The notes under the pieces are model-generated. The model was not told the origin of the DNA. It saw only the letters and a program-made list of their open reading frames with translations, and searched no databases. Below, piece after piece: positions 1-7,783 of a stretch of 41,293 nucleotides of DNA. Origin of the DNA: Mycobacterium scrofulaceum (GTDB taxonomy: Bacteria > Actinomycetota > Actinomycetes > Mycobacteriales > Mycobacteriaceae). The position numbers were made by a program, and so were the translations under genes. The DNA is taken from the NCBI RefSeq assembly GCF_001667885.1, contig NZ_LZJW01000028.1:1-41293 (forward strand), given 5' to 3'. Every line of letters starts with the position of its first letter. Position 1 is the first letter of the stretch.

Positions 1-239
1 GGAATGGCCACTGCGCGGTTGGGTCAACGGCGCGCTCGGGGCCGTGCGGCCGCGACGCCGGCCGCTCGACGGGCAGGAGTTGCACGAAGGCGAGGCGCTG
101 GACTGGTGGCGGGTGGAGCGCATCGACACGCCCCGGCTGCTCCGGTTGCGCGCCGATATCCCCCTGCCCGTCGAGCGGCCGGCGTCGCGGCCGCACGGCC
201 CCGAGCGCGCCGTTGACCCAACCGCGCAGTGGCCATTCC
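1..239. repeat. Perfect 77-bp inverted repeat (fold-back) at window edge
   Basis: Bases 1-77 are the exact reverse complement of 163-239, with an 85-bp loop at 78-162. Read on the plus strand from base 2, the arm and loop give a protein segment (GWVNGALGAVRPRRR, then EALDWWRVERIDTPRLLRLR) that is the natural C-terminal continuation of the minus-strand SDR/DUF2867 protein. The minus strand reaches GWVNGALGAVRPRRR at about 224-180 and then turns into unrelated residues. The true genome therefore probably continues as the reverse complement of 240-1339 followed by 1-162, and the molecule has folded back at about 163-170. An 8-base CCTGCCCG is shared at the junction. Most likely this is a chimeric contig end; a real inverted duplication is less likely. 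Confidence 0.9.
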
Positions 240-1339
240 AGCGGAAACGCAGACCAGTTGCGCTCCGCGACGGCGGTTTGGATGGCACGCCACAACGTTT
301 CGGGGTCCGTGCGGCTATCGCGTTGGCGCACATCCTCATACAGCGACCCGCCGGACCATTCCGGGTCGGTCGGCAGCGGTTGGGAAGGCGCACCGTTGGT
401 GCCGGCGCGCGACCACCGGGTGCGCAGGTCCTGTTCACGAACGTGCGCCAGGGCGAGTTCGACGGCTTCTTCGTAGTGCGTGAGCCCGCCCTCGGGATCG
501 GGGATGTAACGCGCGATGTCGTGGTCGGCACACACCACGTCGTTTTCCAGTGACTCCATCAACGAGACGGCGAGTTGGCGAGGCAGCGGGGTGAGCAGGT
601 CCACAAACGGTGCCGACAGCCGCGGGCTCAACAGCGGCACCGGCACCGCGGGCCGCCGGGGCAGACCCGCGATCACGGCATACTTGCGGATCATCTCGGT
701 GTAGGTGAAGCGGTCGGGCCCGCCGATGTCGAACGGACGGTTGACCTCGGCGGGCAACTCCGCCGCGTGAAGCAGGTAATAGAGCGCATCGCGCACGGCG
801 ATCGGTTGCACGCAGGTTCGCAGCCAGCGCGGGGCGACGATCAGCGGCAGGCGCTCGGTGAGGTACCGCAGCATTTCGAAGCTGGCCGAGCCCGCCCCGA
901 TGATCGCGGCCGCGCGCAACTCGACGGTCGGCACGCCCGAAATTCGCAGCAGCCGCCCCACTTGGGCTCGTGAGGCCAGATGGTCGGAGAGCCGCTGCCC
1001 ATCGGGCGTGATGCCGCCGACGTAGACGATGCGCGACAGGCCGGCCCGCGTTGCGCATTGCGCCACGTTGCGCGCGGCGCGCTGGTCGAAGTCGACGAAA
1101 TCGGAGCGCATCAGCGAATGCACGAGGTAGTACAGGACCTGCTGACCCTCGAGTGCCCGCCGCACGGCGCCGGTGTCGATGACGTCGCCCTGAACGACCT
1201 CGACGTGGTCGCGCCAGGCGACGTCGTCGAGCTTGGCTGGGTCACGGGCCAGCACGCGCACGGTGTGCCCGCTCGCGAGCAGTTGGGGGATGAGCCGCGT
1301 GCCCAGGTATCCCGTGGCGCCGAACACGACGCAATGCAT
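1..1339 (-). CDS. NAD(P)-binding SDR-like protein with C-terminal DUF2867, broken by the fold-back
   Basis: The start ATG at 1339 has GAAGGAG just upstream. The protein opens MHCVVFGATGYLGTRL, a Rossmann GxxGxxG nucleotide-binding motif at about residues 7-13 of the atypical/extended SDR (NmrA-like) class. Residues beyond about 280 look like the DUF2867 domain found fused to such proteins in actinobacteria. The frame is trustworthy only down to about base 163. Below that the minus strand passes through the fold-back loop and reads nonsense, while the genuine continuation (ALDWWRVERID and onward) is on the plus strand at 2-162. The gene starts 4 bp after the stop of the upstream hypothetical gene, so the two are co-transcribed. 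Substrate unknown. The 3' end is missing. Confidence 0.75.
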   Translation of the reverse strand, partial: MHCVVFGATGYLGTRLIPQLLASGHTVRVLARDPAKLDDVAWRDHVEVVQGDVIDTGAVRRALEGQQVLYYLVHSLMRSDFVDFDQRAARNVAQCATRAGLSRIVYVGGITPDGQRLSDHLASRAQVGRLLRISGVPTVELRAAAIIGAGSASFEMLRYLTERLPLIVAPRWLRTCVQPIAVRDALYYLLHAAELPAEVNRPFDIGGPDRFTYTEMIRKYAVIAGLPRRPAVPVPLLSPRLSAPFVDLLTPLPRQLAVSLMESLENDVVCADHDIARYIPDPEGGLTHYEEAVELALAHVREQDLRTRWSRAGTNGAPSQPLPTDPEWSGGSLYEDVRQRDSRTDPETLWRAIQTAVAERNWSAFPLEWPLRGWVNGALGAVRPRRRPLDGQGDIGAQPEQPGRVDALHPPPVQRLAFVQLLPVERPASRPHGPERAVDPTAQWPF

Positions 1340-1343
1340 CAAT

Positions 1344-1766
1344 TCACTCCTTCGACGAGTGGTCGTGGGGGCTGGCGGTGTGGGCCGGATGCCCCGCCGT
1401 GCGCCGGCGTTCCTTCAGCTGCGCCTCGTGGACATGACGACGTCCGTCGGTGAGCCGGTCGCGCACGAGGCGCTCGACCTCACGGAAACAGCGGTAGTAG
1501 CCGTCGTCATATTCGTCGACGACCTGAAAGCTCCACCTTCCCGCTAACACGTTGCGCCCGATCAGTTCCTGGCTGATGTGTCGCGCCAGGTCGGCGTGCC
1601 CGAGATCTTGCAGTCGGGCCACCGCCTCGTCGAGCTGCAGGTCGGCGCGCCCGGTCAGCTGGTGAAACGAATACAGGTGTCCCCGGGCCCGCTCGACGGT
1701 CTCCAGAGCCTCGGTGACTTTGCCTACCGCCTGCGCGGCCGCATCGCTGATTCCGTTCTGGCTCAT
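1344..1766 (-). CDS. Conserved hypothetical protein, 140 aa
   Basis: I do not recognise a named family. I chose the ATG at 1766 because GGGAGGA lies 5-6 bp upstream; an ATG 30 bp further up lacks such a site. The product is soluble, with no signal peptide or membrane segment. It is charged and mostly helical in composition, with an aromatic cluster (DEYDDGYYRCF) in the middle and a His-rich tail (HPAHTASPHDHSS). It ends 4 bp before the SDR/DUF2867 gene and shares its transcript. The AT-rich motif at 1842-1869, also found at the carotenoid promoters, lies about 80 bp upstream of its start, so it may belong to the same regulon. Confidence 0.7.
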   Translation of the reverse strand: MSQNGISDAAAQAVGKVTEALETVERARGHLYSFHQLTGRADLQLDEAVARLQDLGHADLARHISQELIGRNVLAGRWSFQVVDEYDDGYYRCFREVERLVRDRLTDGRRHVHEAQLKERRRTAGHPAHTASPHDHSSKE

Positions 1767-1841
1767 GGTGTCCTCCCAACCCCGTCGCCGTGGCATTCCC
1801 GGTAAGACCCGCGCCGAATCGCTGGGAGGCGCCCCAGCCGG

Positions 1842-1869
1842 TTAATTTAATTAATATTTAAGTTACTGG
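1842..1869. promoter_or_regulatory. AT-rich putative MarR operator (site 1)
   Basis: This 28-bp AT-rich island lies in very GC-rich DNA, in the 176-bp gap upstream of the minus-strand hypothetical/SDR pair. It contains TTAATTTAATTAA (1842-1854) followed by ATATTTAAGTTACTGG (1854-1869). The second part aligns with the motif at the crtE and marR promoters and in front of the hydrolase at 19343. The operator role is inferred from this recurrence. I found no clear -10/-35 pair next to it. Confidence 0.5.
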
Positions 1870-1942
1870 TCAGATCCCGGAGGCGCCAGCGGGCTGCCTT
1901 TGGGAAGGCTTGCTAACCAAGGGGTTTGCGCACGGGTGCGAA

Positions 1943-2236
1943 TCAAATCGCCTTGAGCTGCTTTTTCGCCGCCCTGCGCAACTGGATCATCCTGGCCGCC
2001 CCGACCAGCACCGTCGTCGTGGCGCCCGCCACCGCCGACAGCAGGTAGCCCACCCCGACCGGCAGGTTCCAGTGGAACCCGAGGAAGTGCACGGTGATCG
2101 AGTCGGTGTTCTGCGCGACGAAGATGAGCAGCACGATCAGGATCAGCAGGCCGACAACGAGAGCCCACCACGCTGCCGCCAATCGGGTGAACGATCGCGA
2201 TGACGGCTCGGCGGAAGCGTGCGACTCAGTGCTCAT
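1943..2236 (-). CDS. LapA-family (DUF1049) small membrane protein, 97 aa
   Basis: The protein has a polar N-terminal tail of about 25 residues, a hydrophobic helix (WALVVGLLILIVLLIFVAQNT), the motif NTDSITVHFLGFHWNLPVGV typical of the LapA/DUF1049 domain, a second hydrophobic helix around GYLLSAVAGATTTVLVGAA, and a basic Arg/Lys-rich cytoplasmic end. In enterobacteria LapA takes part in lipopolysaccharide assembly control. In mycobacteria, which lack LPS, the role is unknown and probably concerns the envelope. The start is ATG at 2236. It sits upstream of the AT-rich site, so its transcript may continue into the hypothetical/SDR pair, but the 176-bp gap suggests separate control. Confidence 0.85.
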   Translation of the reverse strand: MSTESHASAEPSSRSFTRLAAAWWALVVGLLILIVLLIFVAQNTDSITVHFLGFHWNLPVGVGYLLSAVAGATTTVLVGAARMIQLRRAAKKQLKAI

Positions 2237-2337
2237 GCTGGTGACTAGCCGCCAACGCGGTGAGCCAAACCCCTGATGCTTGCAATAGTCCCGCGCCGTG
2301 GCGTTTGATTCGCGCGTGCCCGGGTATGAGGGCTGCG

Positions 2338-2586
2338 ATGACTGTCAAAGAGATGCCGCGGCGCGTCTGGCGTGGCCGGCGGACGGTGGTGCGCTTACAG
2401 CGGGACTTGTGGCTGGCGCAGTTGGCCCTCTGGCCGACCGTGATCCTCGCGGCCATTGGGGTTTCGGTCGCCGGTTGGGCGTTGTGGCAGCGCAGGTCCC
2501 GTCGGCCTCAACACGAAGCGGCGCCGCCCGTCACGGATTCGGCGGTCGCCGGCGTTTCGGGGGGACAGCCCGGCCTCAGCGGCTGA
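2338..2586 (+). CDS. Small putative membrane protein, 82 aa
   Basis: Not recognised. The product has a basic N-terminus (MTVKEMPRRVWRGRRTVVR), one hydrophobic segment at about residues 27-48 (LALWPTVILAAIGVSVAGWALW), then an Arg-rich stretch and a low-complexity tail. This layout suits a single-pass membrane protein with both ends polar. The start is uncertain: ATG 2338 has no Shine-Dalgarno site, and an in-frame ATG at 2326 is the alternative. Its end overlaps the convergent DUF2784 stop by 11 bp. A chance frame in GC-rich DNA cannot be excluded. Confidence 0.4.
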   Translation: MTVKEMPRRVWRGRRTVVRLQRDLWLAQLALWPTVILAAIGVSVAGWALWQRRSRRPQHEAAPPVTDSAVAGVSGGQPGLSG

Positions 2587-2935
2587 CGCGACGCGCGAAC
2601 ATGCCCCAGGAGATGGCGGCCCACCCGAAGGCGAACGCTTGCGCGACACCGATGCGGCCGGACGGCACGAGCAGGCCCGCGACGTAGCGGTCGACGAACC
2701 CGGTGCTGGGCAGGGGATCCATGCCGGCGCGGCGGCGCGCCCACGATTCCGCTGACGTCAACGGGCAGGGCAGCTTGAGCGCGATGACGGCGACGCCCCA
2801 CGCCACGGCCGCCCGGTGCAGCACGATGGTGCGCGGCCAGCGCAGCGCGAGGAAGCCGCCGACGGGCACGTAGGCCAGGTAGGCGAGGTGCGCGCCAACG
2901 GTCAGGACGACGGCGGCGACATACCCTTTCCGCAC
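2576..2935 (-). CDS. DUF2784 membrane protein, last gene of the carotenoid operon
   Basis: This 119-aa protein carries the DUF2784 hallmarks: an N-terminal hydrophobic helix leading into HLAYLAYVPVGGFLALRWP, then a second helix (AAVAWGVAVIALKLPCPLT), an Arg-rich loop (ESWARRRAGM) and a final helix near the C-terminus. The function of the family is unknown. The start is GTG at 2935, only 12 bp after the Rieske gene stop, so it belongs to the crt transcript. A membrane protein here could anchor or organise the carotenoid enzymes, but that is a guess from position only. Confidence 0.8.
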   Translation of the reverse strand: MRKGYVAAVVLTVGAHLAYLAYVPVGGFLALRWPRTIVLHRAAVAWGVAVIALKLPCPLTSAESWARRRAGMDPLPSTGFVDRYVAGLLVPSGRIGVAQAFAFGWAAISWGMFARRVSR

Positions 2936-2947
2936 GGCAGTGACCCG

Positions 2948-3958
2948 TCAGCCCGAACCGGCGCGCACCTGGTAGCGGCGCTCGGCGTAGGCGAGGTCGT
3001 CACGCCAAAGCCTGTTGGCCGCGAAGCGCATCAGTGGGGCGATCAAGGGGGCGGCCCGCGACGCGCGCGCGAACCCCGGCCGGTCCGAATGGGCGATGGT
3101 GGCCTCCAGCACGGCCGTGCGGGGGTGGCCGTCGGGGCCCAATCCGATTGGGGTGGCATGGGTCTCGACGGTGCTGCCGGTTCCCTCGCCGTCCACGATG
3201 CGCATGACGATCGTGCGGGCCTCCGGGCAGCTGAATTCCGCGACGACCGGGACGCCGAGGCGGCCCATCCGGAAGGTCACCGCCACCAAGAAGCGATCGA
3301 CGGTTTCGGTTGGGGTGGTGAGTACTTCGAGCCGGGTGAACGAATAGGGGTGAAACCAGGCGCCGTGCCAGGGATCCAGCCGGTTGGCGATGATGTCGGC
3401 GGGCTCGCAGACACCGGACATGCGGGCGACGGCGGCCAAGGTGTCGCCGGTCGGCCGGGCCGGAATCACGGGTTCGGCCGTCGGCTCCTCCCCGCCCGCT
3501 TTGTCGAGCCGCACCCACACCAGGACGCCGTCGTCGTGGCTGGGCAACGGGCTCCAGCCGAATTCACGCGCCTTGCCGTCCAGGGCCAGTCCGTGCCATC
3601 GGCAGATCAGGGTGCCGCCGTGCACCCTCCCGGTGGCCAGGTCCGCCCCCAGGTGGGGGCAGCTGCGTGGACCGATGCGCAGCCGGCCTGCCTCGTCGCG
3701 CCAGGCGACGATGTCAACCCCGGCGACCCGGGCGCCGAACGGCCGCCCGCAACGCACGTCGGTGCTGCCGGCGAAGGCGAACCAATTCCCGGTCGGCCTG
3801 CCCTGGGCGCGTTTCAGAGCACCGTCGATGATGACCGGCTGCGCCTCCCGGTAGGTCGGGCGCTGGTCGGCCCACGGCGTGCGCGGGATCACCTGCAGGG
3901 GCCAATCTTTGGGCCGCGCGCCCGGCCAGAGGTGGTGGAGTTGTTCGCGAATATTCAT
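2948..3958 (-). CDS. Rieske [2Fe-2S] protein with DUF5914-like C-terminal domain; putative carotenoid-tailoring oxygenase
   Basis: 336 aa. The Rieske cluster ligands are visible: C100-P-H102 and C119-R-W-H122, with the usual spacing. A C-terminal domain follows, containing NRLDPWHGAWFHP (residues 192-204). D195, H198 and H203 match the D-x2-H-x4-H pattern that binds catalytic mononuclear iron in Rieske oxygenases. Together these suggest a true oxygenase or desaturase rather than a simple electron carrier. The start ATG overlaps the crtU stop by 4 bp, which implies translational coupling and a role in the same pathway. A hydroxylation or further oxidation of the aromatic carotenoid is my inference. 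A ferredoxin and reductase partner is not encoded nearby. I recall similar proteins beside crtU in other actinobacteria, annotated only as DUF5914. Confidence 0.75.
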   Translation of the reverse strand: MNIREQLHHLWPGARPKDWPLQVIPRTPWADQRPTYREAQPVIIDGALKRAQGRPTGNWFAFAGSTDVRCGRPFGARVAGVDIVAWRDEAGRLRIGPRSCPHLGADLATGRVHGGTLICRWHGLALDGKAREFGWSPLPSHDDGVLVWVRLDKAGGEEPTAEPVIPARPTGDTLAAVARMSGVCEPADIIANRLDPWHGAWFHPYSFTRLEVLTTPTETVDRFLVAVTFRMGRLGVPVVAEFSCPEARTIVMRIVDGEGTGSTVETHATPIGLGPDGHPRTAVLEATIAHSDRPGFARASRAAPLIAPLMRFAANRLWRDDLAYAERRYQVRAGSG

Positions 3959-5490
3959 CGTCGAGTGGATCCTTCGCGGGTGGCGAGCCATCGCAACAGG
4001 GCCGACCGGCCCCGGGTGGGTACGGTGACCAACGCGTGCCCGGCCAGTCCCCATCTTCGCAGCAAATGGTTCGCGGCGCACCAACCAGTGGTGGCGGCGC
4101 GCTCCATCAGCGCGACCGGCAGGTCGACGCGAATGGCGTCGCCCGCCAACAGCAGACCCGGCTGGGGAGTGACCACCGCCGGGCGGTGCGCGTAGGAGCC
4201 GGGTGCAAACAGCGGGCAATCGCTGCGATGCAGCAGTCGCTCGCAAACGATCTGCGCCGCCGCGGTTTCCGGATACACCTTGCGCAGCTGGCGCAGCGCC
4301 GCCGCGCGCGACGGCGCGGCGTCGAGTGCGTAGGAATGCAGTTCGACGACGGAACCCCGGTGCGCGCCCGACCACTCGGCGGCTTGGCGTTCGTAGCGCT
4401 CCAGCACGCTGATGTTGTCCAGTGGCTCGTGGCCTGCCGTGCCCAGGAACGCCGGCCGCTGCGCAGCGACGGGGCGATCGAGCCACAGCCGATGGACGGC
4501 GAACGGCGGCGCGGTCCGCATCCGCGCGATCTGTGTGCGCCAGTCGTCGGTGGCCAGGCCCGTCGATGCGCCCACGACGCGCTGCAGGCCGGCCACGTCG
4601 GTGGCCAGCACCACCGCGTCCGCGTCCAGGTGATCGCCCGAATCCGTGTGCACGCGGAACGAATCCGTCGACGCGGTCTCGATGCGGGAGGCGCTGGTGC
4701 CGAGCCGAAATCCCACGCCGCGCCCCTCGAGGTAGCGGCGCAGCGGCTCCCAGAGGGCCGTGTCGTAGTTGGATGTCGGGACGTCGAAGATCAGGCCTTC
4801 GGACGAGCCGAGGAAGTAGATGTGGAACATGGCCGCCAGCTCCGCCGCGGAAAGCTTCGAAGGGTCGGCGAAGAAGCTGCGGGAGAACACCTCGAACGCC
4901 AGATGCCTTGCGGCCTCGGGGAATCGGATGCTCTTGAGGAACGTCGCGGCATCGAAGTGATCGAGGCGTTCGTAGATCCCGGGCACCGACACCGCGGCCA
5001 GCGGCGCGGCCGCGCGAGCGTCGATCTGGAGGAAGTCGCGAAGGCGGAAGGTGGGGCTGCGGGCGGCGAAGGCCACCGCGTTCCACGGTGGGGTGCGCGG
5101 GAGCCCCCGGAAGGTGTCGCGCCGGCCCGCACCGTCGATGAGCGGATAGTCGTCGACGGGCGTGAGCATCCGCAACTGCGGTTCGATGCGGCGGAGCAGG
5201 GCGCGCAGGTTGTAGTACTGCCGGAAGAACGCGTGGAAGCCCCGATTCATCGCGAGGTCGGTCCCGTTTTCGCGCTCGGACCAGCCACCCACCCGACCGC
5301 CGAGGTAATTTTCGCGCTCGAGCACGTCGACGGCGACGCCGCGTTCGGCCAGGCCGGTTGCGGCGGCCAGCCCCGCGATGCCGCCGCCGACGACGACCAC
5401 TCGGGGTCGCGACGCGAGCGCGCCGGCGTCCGGGAATCCGGTTGGCGCGGGTAACGTTTCGCGCCGGCGATCGGTGGCGAGGGCCGTCAT
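3955..5490 (-). CDS. crtU: CrtU-type carotene desaturase/methyltransferase (isorenieratene synthase)
   Basis: 511 aa, a normal length for CrtU. A variable N-terminus of about 30 residues precedes the FAD dinucleotide-binding motif VVVVGGGIAGL (31-41) and LERENYLGGRVGGW (57-70). The CrtU-like core includes MNRGFHAFFRQYYNLRALLR and SKLSAAELAAMFHIYFLGSS. A second FAD motif (GLLLAGDAIRVDLPVALMER) lies near the C-terminus. CrtU converts the beta-ionone rings of beta-carotene to aromatic rings with a methyl shift, giving isorenieratene (leprotene). It overlaps both neighbours by 4 bp (ATGA). The family could also be read as a generic FAD oxidoreductase, but the cluster with lycopene cyclase makes CrtU the best call. 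Confidence 0.85.
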   Translation of the reverse strand: MTALATDRRRETLPAPTGFPDAGALASRPRVVVVGGGIAGLAAATGLAERGVAVDVLERENYLGGRVGGWSERENGTDLAMNRGFHAFFRQYYNLRALLRRIEPQLRMLTPVDDYPLIDGAGRRDTFRGLPRTPPWNAVAFAARSPTFRLRDFLQIDARAAAPLAAVSVPGIYERLDHFDAATFLKSIRFPEAARHLAFEVFSRSFFADPSKLSAAELAAMFHIYFLGSSEGLIFDVPTSNYDTALWEPLRRYLEGRGVGFRLGTSASRIETASTDSFRVHTDSGDHLDADAVVLATDVAGLQRVVGASTGLATDDWRTQIARMRTAPPFAVHRLWLDRPVAAQRPAFLGTAGHEPLDNISVLERYERQAAEWSGAHRGSVVELHSYALDAAPSRAAALRQLRKVYPETAAAQIVCERLLHRSDCPLFAPGSYAHRPAVVTPQPGLLLAGDAIRVDLPVALMERAATTGWCAANHLLRRWGLAGHALVTVPTRGRSALLRWLATREGSTRR

Positions 5491-6212
5491 AGCGGCGCGT
5501 CCGCCAGGAAGGTGTGCACGATGTTGGCCTCCCAGCCCGGCATCGTCTCGCTGTGCACCGCGGTGAAGCCCGCTTCGGCGAGGCGGTCCCGGAATCGGGC
5601 CGCGCCGTCGAACGCGAGCACGCTGCGCCACAGGTAGCGGTACAGCGCCGCGTCGCGGGTGCGCCACCATCCGGCGGGAATGATGATGCCCCAGCACACG
5701 GCGTGCCAGATGCGGGTGGCGGCGGGAGAGTCGCGTACCGAGTACTCGTGCACCGCGAGTGTGGCACCGGGGCGCAGCATCGTTCGAAGTTTCCGCAATT
5801 GACCGTCCGGCTCGGCGAGGTTGCGGATCAGGTAGGCGGCCAGGATGCCGTCGAACGGCCCGGTGATCCCGTGATCGGCCAGCTGCTCGACGGGGGTGTG
5901 CACGAACCGCACCGACGGGGGCCAGTCCTTGGCGGCCGCCGCGTCGAGCATGCCTCGCGACGCGTCGACGGCGACGATCTCGGCCTCCGGGGCGACGGCC
6001 AGCAGCGCGGCCGTCGACGCGCCGGTGCCGCACCCGGCGTCGAGCAGCCGTAAGCCCTTGCCGCGATCGCGTATTCGCATGCGGCGGGCCGAGAGAAGCA
6101 GTTGCTTGTGATAGCCGGGGCTGGCGCCCACCAGCCGGTCGTACGCCGTCGCCCCGGCGTCGAAGGCGGCCGACAGTTCGCCGGGGGTCGGGCCGGCCTC
6201 ACCGACGCGCAC
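5487..6212 (-). CDS. SAM-dependent methyltransferase in crt operon (CrtT/UbiE-like)
   Basis: 241 aa with a class I methyltransferase fold. Motif I is LRLLDAGCGTGASTAALL, and the acidic residue that binds SAM ribose follows in AEIVAVDASRGMLDAA. The overall order resembles UbiE/COQ5 proteins. Streptomyces crt clusters encode a methyltransferase (CrtT) next to crtU, and this is the probable counterpart; its substrate is not known to me. The GTG start at 6212 overlaps crtYd by 14 bp and the stop overlaps crtU by 4 bp, so it is strictly co-expressed. It may methylate a hydroxylated carotenoid or a quinone-type cofactor; the sequence does not decide. Confidence 0.75.
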   Translation of the reverse strand: MRVGEAGPTPGELSAAFDAGATAYDRLVGASPGYHKQLLLSARRMRIRDRGKGLRLLDAGCGTGASTAALLAVAPEAEIVAVDASRGMLDAAAAKDWPPSVRFVHTPVEQLADHGITGPFDGILAAYLIRNLAEPDGQLRKLRTMLRPGATLAVHEYSVRDSPAATRIWHAVCWGIIIPAGWWRTRDAALYRYLWRSVLAFDGAARFRDRLAEAGFTAVHSETMPGWEANIVHTFLADAPL

Positions 6213-6510
6213 GTTGGCGTTCCCATCCCAGCAGCACCGCGGTGGCCAGTGCGAAGCCGAACAAGAAATCCTCGACCGGGATGTCGAACGGGAAGCGCAG
6301 CCCGGTGATGTGGCGGGGGTCGTAGCTGACGATGGGGGAGCTGAGTTTGGTCAGCCACCCGTCGACCGGAACCTGGAACCCGAGAATGATCAGCATCGAC
6401 AGCCAGTAGGCCGGTCGCCGGAAGATCCCGGTGCGCAGGACCGCCAATTCCAGTGCGCAAACGGCGATTACCGACGCCACTGCCGGAACGGTGTAACCCA
6501 GACCGCTCAC
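6199..6510 (-). CDS. crtYd: Lycopene beta-cyclase subunit CrtYd
   Basis: 103 aa, an integral membrane protein with about three helices. It carries the heterodimeric cyclase motif FPFDIPVEDFLFGFALATA near the C-terminus (PxE-D/E-xLF) and DPRHITGLRFP just before it. In actinobacteria CrtYc and CrtYd together cyclise lycopene to beta-carotene; neither half is expected to work alone. The start is GTG at 6510, overlapping the crtYc stop as GTGA. The downstream methyltransferase overlaps it by 14 bp. Confidence 0.9.
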   Translation of the reverse strand: MSGLGYTVPAVASVIAVCALELAVLRTGIFRRPAYWLSMLIILGFQVPVDGWLTKLSSPIVSYDPRHITGLRFPFDIPVEDFLFGFALATAVLLGWERQRARR

Positions 6511-6830
6511 CGCCGGTTGACCCTGTCCAGGATGGTGCTCACGGCGTTGTAGGTGAGCAACGCGCAGATCGGAATGACCACGAAGAACAGCACCTCTTCG
6601 ATCGGCACCCGGAACGGGATGTCCAGCCCGGTGATGTACGCGCCGTTGTATGTCCATACGTGCGCGGCGATGGCGATCTCGTCCCAGAGCAGAAACGCCA
6701 CGGCCACGGGGAAGACGGCTTTCACCAGCCGCCGCCACTGCCGGTAGACGCCGGGACCGAAGAACTCCAGTGGTGCGGTGATCGCCAGGCAGGCGGCCAG
6801 GACCAGAAGATATTGCCAGCGATCGGTCAT
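6507..6830 (-). CDS. crtYc: Lycopene beta-cyclase subunit CrtYc
   Basis: 107 aa with three hydrophobic helices. Diagnostic residues are HVWTYNGAYITGLDIPFRVP followed by IEEVLFFVVIPICALLTYNA. The PIEEVLFF motif is that of heterodimeric lycopene cyclases of Gram-positive bacteria and mirrors IPVEDFLFG in the partner CrtYd. It forms the first half of the membrane enzyme that converts lycopene to beta-carotene. ATG overlaps the crtB stop by 4 bp, and the stop overlaps the crtYd GTG. Confidence 0.92.
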   Translation of the reverse strand: MTDRWQYLLVLAACLAITAPLEFFGPGVYRQWRRLVKAVFPVAVAFLLWDEIAIAAHVWTYNGAYITGLDIPFRVPIEEVLFFVVIPICALLTYNAVSTILDRVNRR

Positions 6831-7783
6831 GCGGCCCCCGGGGCATCGGAAACGCCGGGCGAACTATTGCGCGCCCGCCACGACCGTATCAGCCCGATGC
6901 CGGCGACCTGCAGTCGTCGAGCTCTGCCGACGGTGGCCCGGTGACTGAACACCGCGAAGTCGCTCTCTTCGATGCGGTCCAGGATTTCGGAGTACAGCGC
7001 AGCCGCGGTCGCCACGCACGGTTGCGAGCGCGGGTGCAGCATGGCGATGCCGGTGGCCGCGAAACGGTAAGTCTCGCGGGTGATCTCGTGCTGGGCGGCG
7101 AGCGCCTCGCGCACCCGCGGGTCGGTGCGGCGATTCCGGTGGCACCAGGTCAACAGCTCGCGGTCGACACCGTGGGCGGCCAGTTCGTCGGCCGGCAGGT
7201 AGACCCGCTGCCGCAACAGGTCTTCGTCGACGTCGCGCAGGAAGTTGGTGAGCTGAAACGCCCTGCCCAGCGCGGCGGCGTAGGGCGCGGTCTCCTCGAC
7301 CGGCGCCACCGTGCCCAAGACCGGAAGCACCTGTAGGCCAATGGCTTCGGCGGATCCGCGCATGTAGAGGTTGAGGGCCCTGCGGTCGGGATAGTCGGTG
7401 ACCGTCAGATCCATCCGCATCGACGCCAGGAAGTCGTCGAACAACTCGGTGGCGATGCGGTACCGGCGGGCGGTGTGGGTGACCGCGGCGAGCACGGGGT
7501 CATCGAGATGGTCTCCGCCGGAGAAGAATTGGTCGGCCAGCTGCTGCAGCCGTAGGCCGCGGACGTCGGCGCTGAGCGCGGGGTCGAGGTCGTCGAGGAT
7601 GTCGTCGGCGTAGCGCGCGAAACCGTAGAGGGCGTGCACCGCCGGACGCTGGTCGGGCGCCAGCAGGCGGGTGGCCAGGAAGAAGGTGCGGCCGTGCGCG
7701 GCGTTGAGTTCGCGGCAGCGCCGATACCCCTCGCGCAGGCGCGGATCGTCGATGCCGGCCGCGTCCAGTTCGCTGCGAATCAT
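6827..7783 (-). CDS. crtB: Phytoene synthase
   Basis: 318 aa, full length. It condenses two geranylgeranyl diphosphates to phytoene. The two Asp-rich Mg-diphosphate motifs are present: DDILD at 60-64, within YGFARYADDILDDLD, and DVDED at 184-188, within NFLRDVDEDLLRQRVYLP. Both are textbook squalene/phytoene synthase signatures. The start ATG overlaps the crtI stop (ATGA), and the end overlaps crtYc by 4 bp. Confidence 0.95.
   Translation of the reverse strand: MIRSELDAAGIDDPRLREGYRRCRELNAAHGRTFFLATRLLAPDQRPAVHALYGFARYADDILDDLDPALSADVRGLRLQQLADQFFSGGDHLDDPVLAAVTHTARRYRIATELFDDFLASMRMDLTVTDYPDRRALNLYMRGSAEAIGLQVLPVLGTVAPVEETAPYAAALGRAFQLTNFLRDVDEDLLRQRVYLPADELAAHGVDRELLTWCHRNRRTDPRVREALAAQHEITRETYRFAATGIAMLHPRSQPCVATAAALYSEILDRIEESDFAVFSHRATVGRARRLQVAGIGLIRSWRARNSSPGVSDAPGAA

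Noticed and set aside
44..553. Plus-strand open frame of 169 codons at the left edge
   Set aside because: Its first part is the displaced C-terminal piece of the SDR/DUF2867 protein and the rest is antisense to the same gene; it is not an independent gene.
2816..4195. Long plus-strand open frame of 459 codons
   Set aside because: It is antisense to the Rieske and crtU genes, without recognisable domains; the minus strand carries clear motifs.
2948..5767. A 939-codon open frame on the minus strand that appears to fuse a long Arg/Pro-rich protein to the Rieske protein
   Set aside because: Only the last 336 codons are real. The upstream part is an out-of-frame reading of crtU and the methyltransferase, rich in Arg, Pro and Ala as chance frames in GC-rich DNA are.
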